64,000 nucleotides of DNA from an uncultured Candidatus Saccharibacteria bacterium (lineage in GTDB: Bacteria; Patescibacteriota; Saccharimonadia; Saccharimonadales; Saccharimonadaceae), in the NCBI GenBank assembly GCA_938045445.1, contig CALIMM010000006.1, positions 5,791 through 69,790 on the forward strand, read 5' to 3'. Positions 16,598-25,060 of this stretch are shown here, piece by piece (positions within the stretch are counted from its first letter, which is position 1; each line of letters opens with the position of its first letter). The notes below the pieces were generated by a model. That model was not told where the DNA came from. It did not search any database and worked only from the letters and a program-made list of their open reading frames with translations. Both the position numbers and the translations under genes were made by a program.

Positions 16598-16681
16598 ATC
16601 AACATAATTTATATCCAAGGAGGAGCGAATCGGCTTCTGGCTGCCAGCGCGCAGGAGAGAAGGTGATGAGCAAACAAAGCA

Positions 16682-18493
16682 ATGAACAACGAGCAGCAAG
16701 CAATGCGCCACAGCTTGGCGCATATCATGGCGCAAGCCGTCCAGCATTTGTGGCCACAGGCGAAGTTTGGCGTGGGGCCAGCCATCGAGCAGGGGTTCTA
16801 TTATGACATTGACCTTGGTGATGTGACGATATCTGAGGCAGATTTTGGCAAAATCGAGAAGGAGATGCGGCGCATCATTGCTCGCGATCTACCCTTTACA
16901 CGCCGCGATGTGCCGGTGGATGAGGCGATTGCTTGGGCGAAGGAGACGGATCAGCCATATAAAGTTGAGTTGCTCAATGACCTGAAGCGCTCGGGGACAA
17001 CCATTGCCAAAGAACTGGCTGGAGAGGCCCTTGGTAGCGCCGCAGAAGGCGAGAGTAAGGTAAAGACGGTATCACTCTACTCTCAGGGCGATTACACCGA
17101 TCTGTGCCGTGGCGGGCACGTAGAGAGCACAGGTAAGGTGGGAGCTTTCAAGTTGCTGCGCGTGGCTGGTGCGTACTGGCGAGGCGACGAGACTCGGCCG
17201 CAGATGCAGCGGCTCTATGGTGTGGCCTTTGCAACACAAGCGGAGCTTGATAGCTACCTACAGATGCGCGAAGAAGCCAAAAAGCGCGACCATCGCAAGC
17301 TTGGCAAAGAACTCGACCTCTACACAATGTCGCCACTGGTGGGGGTGGGTTTGCCACTCTTTACGCCGCGTGGCACAATTCTGCGCGATAAAGCAGCGCA
17401 GCTCTCTAACCAGCTGCGTGAGAAATACGGCTTTGCCAAAGTCTGGACGCCGCACATTACCAAGAAAGATTTGTATGAGACGAGCGGGCACTGGGCGAAG
17501 TTTGGCGATGAACTCTTCCTTGTGACGAGCCAAGAGACGAGCGACAAGATGGCCCTCAAGCCGATGAACTGCCCGCACCACACCCAGATTTTTGCCAGCC
17601 AGCCACGTAGCTACCGCGATATGCCGGTGCGCTACCTCGAGACAACGACCGACTACCGCGACGAAAAAACTGGCGAGCTGGGCGGCCTGAGCCGGGTGCG
17701 CTCACTGACGCAGGATGATAGCCATGTGTTTTGCCGGCCGGATCAGATCGAGCAGGAGATGAGCAATTTGCTGGCCTGCGCTGAGGAGCTGTACCATATT
17801 GTGGGGATGAAGCTGCGTGTCCGCCTGAGCTATCGCGATGAGGGCGAGGGCTACCTTGGAGCGCCAGAATTGTGGCAATCGGCTCAGGCTCAGCTCAAGG
17901 CGGCTGTGATGGCTAAGCAACTGGACTATTTCGAGCAGGAGGGCGAAGCGGCCTTTTATGGGCCAAAGATCGACTTCATGGCGACGGATGCGATTGGCCG
18001 CGAGCACCAGGTAGCGACGGTGCAGCTCGACTTCGTCCAGCCCGAGCGCTTTGGCCTTGAATACACAGACGAAGCGGGTGAGATGGCTCGGCCAGTGATG
18101 ATCCACAGCGCGCTGCTGGGCTCGATCGAGCGTTTCCTGAGCGTCTTTATTGAGCACACGGCGGGGTGGTTCCCCTTCTGGATCGCGCCCGAGCAAGTTC
18201 GTATTCTCACAATTAACAACACCGTAGAAGACTATGTTGATGAAATTACATCGGTACTCAAAACAGTGGCACTGATGCGTCCTATAAAATACAACGAGGT
18301 AAGATATACAACAGATACGCGCAATGAATCGCTTGGTAAAAAGATCCGCGAGGCTACTATTGTAAAAATTCCGGTGCAGATTATCGTTGGCCCGCGCGAC
18401 AAAGCCAACCGCCAGGTAAGTGTGCGCACTCAGCAGGGTGAGACAACGGTGCCGCTGGATGAGCTAGTAGCGTATCTAGAGGGGCTGAGCTAA
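16682..18493 (+). CDS. thrS: Threonyl-tRNA synthetase (lacks TGS domain)
   Basis: This class II synthetase charges tRNA-Thr. The 603-residue protein starts directly in the editing domain (RHSLAHIMAQAV...CRGGHV) and lacks the N-terminal TGS domain of the about 640-residue E. coli enzyme. Motifs 1-3 are present, as are zinc ligands Cys (MNCPHH), His (DDSHVF) and His (MIHSALLGS). The anticodon-binding domain is C-terminal. An in-frame TGA at 16667-16669 forces the start into 16670-16682. The ATG at 16682 lacks a well-spaced SD, although AAGGAGG (16618-16624) and AAGGTG lie further up. It is controlled by the T-box and overlaps the next gene by 1 nt. Confidence 0.95.
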   Translation: MNNEQQAMRHSLAHIMAQAVQHLWPQAKFGVGPAIEQGFYYDIDLGDVTISEADFGKIEKEMRRIIARDLPFTRRDVPVDEAIAWAKETDQPYKVELLNDLKRSGTTIAKELAGEALGSAAEGESKVKTVSLYSQGDYTDLCRGGHVESTGKVGAFKLLRVAGAYWRGDETRPQMQRLYGVAFATQAELDSYLQMREEAKKRDHRKLGKELDLYTMSPLVGVGLPLFTPRGTILRDKAAQLSNQLREKYGFAKVWTPHITKKDLYETSGHWAKFGDELFLVTSQETSDKMALKPMNCPHHTQIFASQPRSYRDMPVRYLETTTDYRDEKTGELGGLSRVRSLTQDDSHVFCRPDQIEQEMSNLLACAEELYHIVGMKLRVRLSYRDEGEGYLGAPELWQSAQAQLKAAVMAKQLDYFEQEGEAAFYGPKIDFMATDAIGREHQVATVQLDFVQPERFGLEYTDEAGEMARPVMIHSALLGSIERFLSVFIEHTAGWFPFWIAPEQVRILTINNTVEDYVDEITSVLKTVALMRPIKYNEVRYTTDTRNESLGKKIREATIVKIPVQIIVGPRDKANRQVSVRTQQGETTVPLDELVAYLEGLS

Positions 18494-19116
18494 TGCGCCG
18501 CCTGCGCATTGCTGTGGATGTTGACGACGTGCTGGCGGAGAATGCCGCTGGCATCGTCGCCTTTAGCAACCAGCGCTGGGGGACGAACCTGACGGTCGAT
18601 GACTACGACGAGCACTGGGCCAAGATGTGGCAGGTGGATAATGCCGAGGTGGAGCGTCGCACTGCCGAGATTGTGAGCACGAGCCTAAGCGCGGGCTATG
18701 GGCACATTGGCGGCGCGCTGGAGGTGCTGGAGCATTTGGCACAACATCATCATCTGATGATTGCAACGTCACGCTGCCTACAAGTAAAGGGTGATACAAT
18801 AGCTTGGATCGACGAACATTTTCCAGGTATCTTTGCTAGCACGGCGGTTTATTTCTCGGGTATTTGGGATGAGTTAACTAATGATTCGCACCGTGCCACG
18901 AAGGCAGAGTTGATGACGCAAATCAACGCCGATGTGCTGATCGACGACCAGCTCAAGCACTGCCAAGCGGTGGCAGCGTATGGCCGCAACGCGCTGCTCT
19001 TTGGCGATTACGCCTGGAACCAAGCCGCAACGCTGCCAGCTGGGGTGGTGCGCTGCACAAATTGGTACGAAGTGGAGGAGGCAATTGAGCGACTTGCCAG
19101 TGATGAGCCTGCGTGA
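18493..19116 (+). CDS. 5-prime(3-prime)-deoxyribonucleotidase-like HAD phosphatase (NT5C family)
   Basis: The HAD-fold nucleotidase opens with the catalytic motif DVDDVLAE, where the first Asp is the nucleophile and the second the acid/base. Motif II is in LMIATSR and the metal-binding motif is IDDQLKH. The 207-residue length fits NT5C enzymes, which dephosphorylate (deoxy)nucleoside monophosphates. The start overlaps the thrS stop (TAATG), so it is co-translated with thrS. A paralogue is at 62523. Nucleotide salvage fits an organism that scavenges bases from its host, but the substrate is inferred. Confidence 0.8.
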   Translation: MRRLRIAVDVDDVLAENAAGIVAFSNQRWGTNLTVDDYDEHWAKMWQVDNAEVERRTAEIVSTSLSAGYGHIGGALEVLEHLAQHHHLMIATSRCLQVKGDTIAWIDEHFPGIFASTAVYFSGIWDELTNDSHRATKAELMTQINADVLIDDQLKHCQAVAAYGRNALLFGDYAWNQAATLPAGVVRCTNWYEVEEAIERLASDEPA

Positions 19117-19453
19117 TGCCGTCTACGAGCTGATGGCACAGCTGCCCGATGATAAGGTAACGACCTATGGCGACTTGGCGGCTTTTGCTGGCCACCCATA
19201 CGCCGCGCGGCGAGTAGGGGAGATTGCTCATGGTGGGCCGGAGGAGCTGCCCTGGCATAGACTTGTGAATTGCAAGGGAGGCCTTGCAGTTGGCTTTCCG
19301 GGTGGGCAGGCGGTGCAACGGCAATTGCTTGAGCACGATGGCATTCAGTGTGATGACTCGTACCGTGTAGTCGATTTTGCGCAGCGTCGCTGGCGGCCAC
19401 ATGCCACGCCGCATAATAATCTGAAAGGTGGCTCGCATGCCCACAAAAAATAA
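19085..19453 (+). CDS. Alkyltransferase-like protein (ATL, MGMT-family DNA-binding domain)
   Basis: This is the winged-helix C-terminal domain of O6-alkylguanine-DNA alkyltransferase, with the active-site motif PWHRLVN in place of PCHRV. Trp replaces the acceptor Cys, so it should bind alkylated guanine without repairing it, as ATLs do to flag lesions for nucleotide excision repair. The helix carrying YAARRVG is the DNA-binding arginine-finger region. A TTG start at 19085 is chosen because GGAGGAGG lies just upstream. An ATG at 19103 (116 residues) is the alternative. It overlaps both neighbours. Confidence 0.75.
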   Translation: MSDLPVMSLRDAVYELMAQLPDDKVTTYGDLAAFAGHPYAARRVGEIAHGGPEELPWHRLVNCKGGLAVGFPGGQAVQRQLLEHDGIQCDDSYRVVDFAQRRWRPHATPHNNLKGGSHAHKK

Positions 19454-20342
19454 CACACCGCCTCTCGCGCCCACTACTCTGCCGCTCATTGCCATTGTTG
19501 GGCCGACTGCCAGCGGCAAGACCAGCCTGGCGATTCGCCTTGCGAGGCAGTACGGTGGTGAGATTATTTGTGCTGATTCGCGCACCATCTACAAGGGCAT
19601 GGATATTGGCACTGCCAAGCCATCGCCGGATGAGCAAGCTCTCGTGCCACACTGGGGGTTGGACTTAGTAGAGCCGGGTGAGCGCTACACAGTCGTGGAT
19701 TTTCAGCGTTATGCCAATCGGCAGATTGCGGCGATTCGCCAGCGTGGGCGCATCCCATTTCTCGTCGGTGGGACGGGCTTGTACGTCGATGCAGTGTTGT
19801 ATAAATTTCAATTTCCGACGGTGAACAAAAAGCTTATGCAGCAGTTACAGGGCTATTCTATAGAAACTTTGCACGAACATTGTCGAGTACACAACATAGA
19901 ATTACCCAATAATAAATACAACAAGAGGCATGTTATTAATACAATAGTGCGAAAAGGACAACAGTTACAGAGGTCGGAACATGTTGATAAAAATACCTGT
20001 GTTGTGGGTATTGCAACGCCACGTGATGTGCTGCGCAGGCGCATTGCCGAGCGGACAGAGCAGCTTTTTGCCCAGGGTGTTGTGCAAGAAGCAACGGAAT
20101 TAGCGACCCACTATGGCCGGGAAAGTGAGGCAATGACAGGGAATATCTACCCAATTGTACATAAATTACAACAAGGCGAGTATACGCTTGAGCAAGCCAA
20201 AGCGACATTTTGCACAGCAGATTGGCACCTGGCCAAGCGGCAAATGACCTGGCTGCGGCGCAATCCAGACATCATATGGCACAGCCTGGAGGATGCTGAG
20301 GCGTACCTCGGTGAGGTGCTCGCGCAAGCGCGCCAGATGTGA
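19437..20342 (+). CDS. miaA: tRNA dimethylallyltransferase
   Basis: This enzyme transfers dimethylallyl to A37 of tRNAs reading UNN codons. The 301-residue protein has the P-loop GPTASGKTSLA, the DSRTIYKGMDIGTAKP substrate region and VGGTGLYVDAV, then a divergent insertion domain and a C-terminal region with KRQMTWLRR. Length matches MiaA. The ATG at 19437 lies 6 nt after AAGGTGG. An upstream GTG is less likely. It overlaps the ATL gene by 17 nt in the thrS operon. An ACAGAGGT octamer (19967-19974) is inside the coding region, where codon choice around it is A-rich. Confidence 0.9.
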   Translation: MPTKNNTPPLAPTTLPLIAIVGPTASGKTSLAIRLARQYGGEIICADSRTIYKGMDIGTAKPSPDEQALVPHWGLDLVEPGERYTVVDFQRYANRQIAAIRQRGRIPFLVGGTGLYVDAVLYKFQFPTVNKKLMQQLQGYSIETLHEHCRVHNIELPNNKYNKRHVINTIVRKGQQLQRSEHVDKNTCVVGIATPRDVLRRRIAERTEQLFAQGVVQEATELATHYGRESEAMTGNIYPIVHKLQQGEYTLEQAKATFCTADWHLAKRQMTWLRRNPDIIWHSLEDAEAYLGEVLAQARQM

Positions 20343-20367
20343 TACCATAAATCTAGTTGGTGACCGT

Positions 20368-20979
20368 ATGATAGATGCACTGTTTGGATCAAAAACTCGT
20401 GTGAAATTGCTCCACCTTTTCTTGAATAATCCAGGAAAGGCATTTTATGTGCGCGAGATTACACGGCTGATTAATGAGCAAATTAATTCGGTGCGCCGCG
20501 AGCTGCTCAATATGCTGGAGGTGGGGATCATTACGAGCGACAGCGTGGATAACAAATTGTACTACGAAGTAAACCAGCAGTACGAATATTATCCACCACT
20601 GCGCGTTATCTTTGCCGACCAAAAAATTGCTCCAGCCAAGAACAAGTCGGGCTACCGGCCGGCTTGGCAAGATGCGATTATGCAGCTACCACGCTTGCGT
20701 GTGGCGATTGCGGCGGGGGCGTTGGTGAAAGGATCGGCCAGTACGATCGATCTGCTGCTCGTGGGTAACCTCTCGGCTGCCAAGGTGCGCAGCGTGGTGG
20801 CAGTTATCGAGCGGCAGGAGGGGCGCGAGCTGACATATAGTATCCTGAGCTACGACGAGTTCTATTACCGGCTGAGCGTGCGCGACCGCTTCATCACTAC
20901 CATTCTGACCAACAAGCATACCGTATTGGTAGACGTTGATAATATATTAAAAGAAGACGAAGGAGAGAATCATGCTTGA
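20368..20979 (+). CDS. Winged-helix transcriptional regulator
   Basis: The N-terminal 75 residues (ALFGSKTRVKLLHLFLNNPGKAFYVREITRLI and on) form a winged-helix domain of the type common in CPR and archaeal regulators. A C-terminal domain of about 120 residues follows that resembles a nucleotidyltransferase-like fold lacking obvious catalytic Asp pairs. The start ATG at 20368 lies 25 nt after miaA. The end overlaps the downstream metallo-hydrolase-like gene by 8 nt. This two-gene unit may regulate itself, but no operator is evident. Confidence 0.75.
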   Translation: MIDALFGSKTRVKLLHLFLNNPGKAFYVREITRLINEQINSVRRELLNMLEVGIITSDSVDNKLYYEVNQQYEYYPPLRVIFADQKIAPAKNKSGYRPAWQDAIMQLPRLRVAIAAGALVKGSASTIDLLLVGNLSAAKVRSVVAVIERQEGRELTYSILSYDEFYYRLSVRDRFITTILTNKHTVLVDVDNILKEDEGENHA

Positions 20980-21607
20980 TATCGAATACAAAGGCGGCAA
21001 CACAGTCATCATTGCGACGAAAAAAACCACGCTGGCGGTCGACCCCAAACTATCGTTGCTCGGCCTGAAGGACGCCAAGACGAAGGACGCAGTAGAGCTT
21101 GCGACTGAAGAGCGCTTTGCGATCAATAATCCCGAGGCGCGCCTTATCATCAATCAACCTGGCGAGTATGAGGTGGGCGACTATACTATCCGCGGCATCG
21201 CTGCCACGCGCCACATCGACACACCAGAGAGTGAGCAACTCTCGACGGTGTATCGCATTGAGTGTGGCGATATTCGCATTGCGGTGATTGGTAATATCGC
21301 GCCAGAGCTGACTGATGCTCAGCTCGAGGCGCTGGGGGTGATCGACATTGTCATTATTCCAGTGGGTGGCTATGGTTACACGCTGGATGCGACGAGCGCC
21401 GCCGCCATTATTCGCAAGATCGAGCCACGAGTAGTAGTGCCCGTTCATTATGCCGATAGTGCGTTGCAGTACGAAGTACCGCAAGACACAGTGGAGGTCT
21501 TTGAGAAGGAGCTCGGTGCACCAGTCGAGCAAAAACCCAAACTCAAGATCAAAGCAGCGAGTAACCTGCCCGAAGTGCTGACGGTGTTTGAGCTGGCTCG
21601 AAGCTAG
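20972..21607 (+). CDS. Metallo-beta-lactamase-fold protein (UlaG-like), possibly catalytically reduced
   Basis: The 211-residue protein has the MBL-superfamily layout of UlaG-type hydrolases: N-terminal strands with INQPGEYEVGDYTIRGI, an inner GDIRIAVIGNI strand and a C-terminal VVVPVHY. The canonical HxHxDH metal motif is absent, since the stretch after the second strand reads ATRHIDTPE, so activity is doubtful. SD AAGGAGAG precedes the ATG. It overlaps the regulator gene by 8 nt and ends at a strong terminator. Confidence 0.7.
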   Translation: MLDIEYKGGNTVIIATKKTTLAVDPKLSLLGLKDAKTKDAVELATEERFAINNPEARLIINQPGEYEVGDYTIRGIAATRHIDTPESEQLSTVYRIECGDIRIAVIGNIAPELTDAQLEALGVIDIVIIPVGGYGYTLDATSAAAIIRKIEPRVVVPVHYADSALQYEVPQDTVEVFEKELGAPVEQKPKLKIKAASNLPEVLTVFELARS

Positions 21608-21627
21608 GATTCATATACCCCAAGCGC

Positions 21628-21655
21628 AACCAGCCTCATAGAGAGGCTGGTTTTT
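21628..21655 (+). terminator. Intrinsic terminator
   Basis: AACCAGCCTC pairs with GAGGCTGGTT and is followed by T5. Confidence 0.85.
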
Positions 21656-21865
21656 ATGATACATCTTCACTCCGTTTTTCTCCTCGCTGCTTTATCTGGT
21701 GGGGGTATGAATATTAGTTGTAGCCAGCACGAGTGTTGGTGGGTTGATGGGCAAGATCAGTCCCTATAGTTTTCTCAAGAAATGAGTGCGAGACAGTGAT
21801 GAGGATTGTGAGATTCATAGTGAAATCATTGTCATAATGTGGTCGATTTGGCACAGCACACTAAA

Positions 21866-21910
21866 TTCGATACACTTCGAAATATTACTATTATTTCGAT
21901 TTATATCGAA
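21866..21910 (+). promoter_or_regulatory. Tandem palindromic operators for the MFS/ArsR operon
   Basis: TTCGAT-ACAC-TTCGAA (21866-21881, one mismatch) and TTCGAT-TTAT-ATCGAA (21895-21910, perfect) are spaced 29 bp apart, just before the MFS start. Autoregulation by the ArsR protein encoded downstream is the natural reading. Confidence 0.65.
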
Positions 21911-21925
21911 GAAAGGAACGGTTTT

Positions 21926-23101
21926 ATGGAACAACAATCAACCACGCCGTGGGGTAAGATTGCGGTGCTAGCGCTGGGAGCCTTCGTGATTGGGGCTGAT
22001 GGCTTCATGCTGGCAGCGGTATTGCCACAAGTGGCGCAGCAACTGGGGGTGTCGCTGGGGCAGACTGGCCTCTTGGTAACGGTGTTTGCGTGGGTGTATG
22101 CACTGGCAGCACCATTGTGTGGCATGCTTATGGGGCGGCGCAATCGGCGGTCGACCTTGGTGCTAGCACTGGCGATATTTGCAATTGGTAATGGAGTGGC
22201 AGCGCTCGCGTCGTCATTTGTATGGATGATGGTGGCTCGAGTGATGGCAGCCTTGGGCTCAGCCATGATGATGCCAACAGCGATGGCTTTGGCAACCAGC
22301 CTTGCCCCAGTCAAGCATCGTGGCAAGGCAATCTCCGTCGTTACAACAGGCATGACGATGGCAACGGTGCTCGCTGTGCCGCTAGGCTCGGTTGTGGGGG
22401 AGCGCTATGGCTACCATACGCTGTTTTGGGCGATGGCAGTGGCTGCGGTGCTGGTGTTGTGTGGCATTGTGCTGGGCATTCGGGCGCGTGAGGCGCAGCC
22501 AGCGCAGCAGGTGCCGACCGTTCGGGCATTGGTGGCGGGCCTGGCGAATCGCCACGTTGCACTGACATTATTGGTAACGGTAGTGATATTTGTCGCTGGC
22601 ACCAGCGTGATTTCGTATCTGAGTGCGGTAGTGCAGCAGGCGGGCCTGCACGAATACTTTAGCTGGATTTTGCTCATCTTTGGTGTGGGCTCGCTGTTGG
22701 GTGGTGTGCTAGGCGGCTGGCTGACCGATCGTTTTGCCCATATTTGGCTGGCCCGCTGGGCAATGCTTGCCTTTGCGTTGGCGCTTGCTTTGCTTGGCGT
22801 GGCGGCTGGGATACCGGGTGCGCTTGGGCTCGTTGGTGGCAGTGTGCTGTTATGGACGGCTAGTGCTTGGATTGCCACGATTGCTCAGCAATACCGCGTC
22901 ATTGCGCTTGCCCCAGAACGGGCTCAGCTGAATCTTTCACTCAATTCATCCAGTATTTACATTGGTCAAGGCTTTGGTGGTATGCTAGGTAGTGCGATTA
23001 TTAGTAGCCAGCCAGCGCGGGTAATTCCGTTCGTGGCGGCCGGTGTGGTAGTGCTTGCCTTGGCAATGACCAGCAGGTATGAGACAATACAAAGGAAATG
23101 A
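21926..23101 (+). CDS. MFS transporter, DHA1-type efflux permease
   Basis: The 391-residue permease has 12 predicted helices. The loop 2-3 motif (GMLMGRRNRRS) matches the MFS signature GxLaDrxGrr, and helix 5 has the antiporter-type region. Homology to the AraJ/drug-H+ antiporter group is likely by layout. The start at 21926 follows AGAAAGGAACGG. The upstream in-frame extension overlaps operator sequence and is rejected. Its stop overlaps the ArsR start (ATGA). The substrate is unknown. Regulation by a metal- or stress-type ArsR protein suggests inducible efflux. Confidence 0.85.
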   Translation: MEQQSTTPWGKIAVLALGAFVIGADGFMLAAVLPQVAQQLGVSLGQTGLLVTVFAWVYALAAPLCGMLMGRRNRRSTLVLALAIFAIGNGVAALASSFVWMMVARVMAALGSAMMMPTAMALATSLAPVKHRGKAISVVTTGMTMATVLAVPLGSVVGERYGYHTLFWAMAVAAVLVLCGIVLGIRAREAQPAQQVPTVRALVAGLANRHVALTLLVTVVIFVAGTSVISYLSAVVQQAGLHEYFSWILLIFGVGSLLGGVLGGWLTDRFAHIWLARWAMLAFALALALLGVAAGIPGALGLVGGSVLLWTASAWIATIAQQYRVIALAPERAQLNLSLNSSSIYIGQGFGGMLGSAIISSQPARVIPFVAAGVVVLALAMTSRYETIQRK

Positions 23102-23403
23102 CATCCCAACAAAACACCCCAACTGACGCACTCGCACCAGAGCATGTCTTTGCCGCCCTGTCTGACCCGCTGCGGCTGCGGATTGTCCGCCGCTTGGCTG
23201 CGGAGGGGCGGCTGGGCTGCAGCCAGATCGATCATAATCTCTCGCTCTCGACTGTCTCGCACCACTGCAAAGTTCTGCGCGAAGCAGGCATTGTCACGAG
23301 CGAAGCGGTTGGCACCCAGCGTGTACTGGTGCTGCGGCCGGAGTTTGCTCGGCAGTTCGCTGGCGTGCTCGCAACGATCGCTGAGCTAGATAAAGCGAAG
23401 TAA
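23098..23403 (+). CDS. ArsR-family transcriptional repressor
   Basis: The 101-residue winged-helix protein has the ArsR signature FAALSDPLRLRIVRRLA and recognition helix SLSTVSHHCKVLREAGIV. The classic arsenic (ELCVCDL) site is replaced by RLGCSQID, leaving single cysteines, so it may sense something other than As(III). It is translationally coupled to the MFS gene by a 4-nt overlap and ends at the terminator at 23411-23437. Confidence 0.9.
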   Translation: MTSQQNTPTDALAPEHVFAALSDPLRLRIVRRLAAEGRLGCSQIDHNLSLSTVSHHCKVLREAGIVTSEAVGTQRVLVLRPEFARQFAGVLATIAELDKAK

Positions 23404-23410
23404 CCACCAA

Positions 23411-23437
23411 AATATCCCCTTACACAGGGGATATTTT
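23411..23437 (+). terminator. Intrinsic terminator of the MFS/ArsR operon
   Basis: AATATCCCC pairs with GGGGATATT and is followed by a T-run. Confidence 0.85.
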
Positions 23438-23462
23438 TACAGTTGTCGTTTGCTCTGGGCGA

Positions 23463-23687
23463 TTACGCCGCAGCCTTAGCCTTTGTCTTGGCGCTGGTGA
23501 GCAGGCCTTTTTTCTTGAGGGTACGGATCGCCTTGGTCGAGAGAACCATGGTGACCTTTTGCCCATCTACAACGAAGGTCTTTTTCTGAAGGTTTGGTTT
23601 GAAGACTCGCTTGGTGCGTCGCAACGAGAAGCTCACATTGTTGCCGAATTGCTTACCCTTGCCAGTCAGTTCACATCGTGCTGCCAT
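23463..23687 (-). CDS. rpmB: 50S ribosomal protein L28
   Basis: The 74-residue protein has the L28 hallmarks: MAARCELTGKGKQFGNNVS at the N-terminus, then SLRRTKRVFKPNLQKK and a KGLL-type end. The start at 23687 follows GGAATAAGAAT, a weak SD. The longer frame upstream is not L28-like. It is a single gene convergent with the ArsR gene and divergent from the site-2 protease. Confidence 0.95.
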   Translation of the reverse strand: MAARCELTGKGKQFGNNVSFSLRRTKRVFKPNLQKKTFVVDGQKVTMVLSTKAIRTLKKKGLLTSAKTKAKAAA

Positions 23688-23788
23688 ATTCTTATTCCAC
23701 TTATAACTTATATTATTACAATCTGTATTAGTATACGCTGCCACGGAGGCAATGTCAAGGTGGGTAGGCAATGTGGTACAATAAAGAA

Positions 23789-24424
23789 ATGCATATTGAT
23801 ATCGCTCACCTCATTATCGTCCTTGTTGTTATTCTTATCTCAATGACGCTGCACGAGGCGATGCATGGCTTTGTGGCGTACTGGCTGGGCGATAATACGG
23901 CTAAGGAGCAGGGGCGCTTGACGCTCAACCCGGTGCACCATATCGATCCGTTCTTGACCATCATTTTGCCGCTGAGCTTGGCATTGCTGGGCCTACCAGT
24001 GTTTGGTGGGGCCAAGCCAGTACCGTACAACCCCGAGCGAGTGCGTGGTGACGAATGGGGTGCAGCGCTGGTGGGGCTCGCTGGACCACTGACAAACTTC
24101 GTCATTGCCTTCATCTGCTTTGGCCTATATGCGACGATCGCTGGGCCAGCAGTGCAGCCGCTGCTTGCGACGGCGGTGAGTGTGAATCTTGGCTTCTTTG
24201 TCTTTAATATGCTGCCAATCCCACCGCTAGATGGTTCGCGTGTGCTGTATGCTTTGGCGCCGGAGTTTGTGCGCCGCGGCATGGAGGTGGTGGAGCAGTA
24301 CGGCGTGATGCTGGTCTTTGTGTTGGTATTGGTCGGTAGCTCGGCTATTGGCAATGTGATGATGGCAGCTATCAGGGGTATCTTGCAGCTTTTCTCGCTG
24401 GTGTTTGGCGTGTCGCTTGGTTAG
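23789..24424 (+). CDS. Site-2 protease family (M50) membrane metalloprotease
   Basis: This intramembrane zinc protease has 211 residues and about five helices. The zinc motif HEAMHG is in helix 1, GGAKPVPYNP follows, and NMLPIPPLDGSRVL supplies the third ligand Asp. This is the compact Rip/YwhC-like group, with no PDZ domain. The extended -10 TGGTACAAT ends 6 nt before the ATG at 23789, so the transcript is predicted leaderless and an upstream start is excluded. The substrate is unknown; anti-sigma factor cleavage is the textbook role. Confidence 0.9.
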   Translation: MHIDIAHLIIVLVVILISMTLHEAMHGFVAYWLGDNTAKEQGRLTLNPVHHIDPFLTIILPLSLALLGLPVFGGAKPVPYNPERVRGDEWGAALVGLAGPLTNFVIAFICFGLYATIAGPAVQPLLATAVSVNLGFFVFNMLPIPPLDGSRVLYALAPEFVRRGMEVVEQYGVMLVFVLVLVGSSAIGNVMMAAIRGILQLFSLVFGVSLG

Positions 24425-24682
24425 GATTTGCTTTAAAAAAGGGGGGTTGCGTGGGGCTCGGAAATAAGCGAGCTTGATGAGAGCTGAGTGGCAATAGCTT
24501 ATCTGCACTCATAGTTCAGTAGATGAGATAGAACATCTGTCATTTGTTTTGATGTCTCTATCGCTCTAATACAAGAGATTATAGTTAGCAAACATCGGCT
24601 TGTATGATGCGAAGCAGGGAAGCGTGCCGCTCTTGATACTGCAAACGTGACGCCGCCTACTATTCTGTGGTATACTAAGAAT

Positions 24683-24831
24683 GTCCCAGACAAATATCGG
24701 GCGTGTATGATTTTCCTAACATCATATGATAGGGATTCCAACATTCACCATACCCGTGGGTATGGATGAGGAAACCCACCTTGCATCATGCAGGGGAATA
24801 TCAAGCGCCTGGGGTGAGTCTGGGATTTTTT
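24683..24831 (+). ncRNA. Structured small RNA, 6S-like candidate
   Basis: An extended -10 (TGGTATACT, ending 24676) sets a start at about 24683. The transcript closes on itself: TCCCAGAC (24684-24691) pairs with GTCTGGGA (24818-24825), followed by T6. Inside are GGCG/CGCC, TGATTTTCC/GGGGAATATCA and an apical GGGATTCC/GGAAACCC stem capped by CCATACCC-GT-GGGTATGG. The central bulge has a small 3-prime-side hairpin (TGCATCATGCA). A long rod with an asymmetric central bubble is the 6S architecture. There is no sequence match I can confirm. It could be another regulatory RNA. Confidence 0.5.
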
Positions 24832-24861
24832 GATGGTTGAAGGCTAAGAGTATCACACGGT

Positions 24862-24996
24862 TCTTCTTCATCACTCCCTCCGATCGAACGCTATAAGGGT
24901 CGATATTCACTGGATATCGACCTCTTGACGCCAGGGCTGCTAATCGGTTATTACGACCGATTAGCACACTCCATTAGATGAAGTGATAGAGAGGGC
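24862..24996 (-). repeat. Dispersed structured repeat R1, copy C
   Basis: Minus-strand copy. First hairpin GCTAATCGG/CCGATTAGC with the conserved GTAATAA loop, second GGTCGATAT/ATATCGACC. Arm sequences differ from copies A and B but are fully paired. Confidence 0.8.
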
Positions 24997-25060
24997 CTTA
25001 CACTGAAGATGAAGGTTTTGACACCCACATATCATAAATCCCTTATGCTATAATAGGGAG

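Noticed and set aside
16666..16806. ATG at 16666 as thrS start or leader peptide
   Set aside because: It is out of frame with thrS and its translation is not conserved-looking. The in-frame TGA at 16667 limits thrS to 16682.
24756..24785. Hammerhead ribozyme core (GATGAG...GAAAC)
   Set aside because: The two conserved segments are adjacent with no stem II between them, so the hammerhead fold is impossible. The bases are part of the apical stem of the small RNA.
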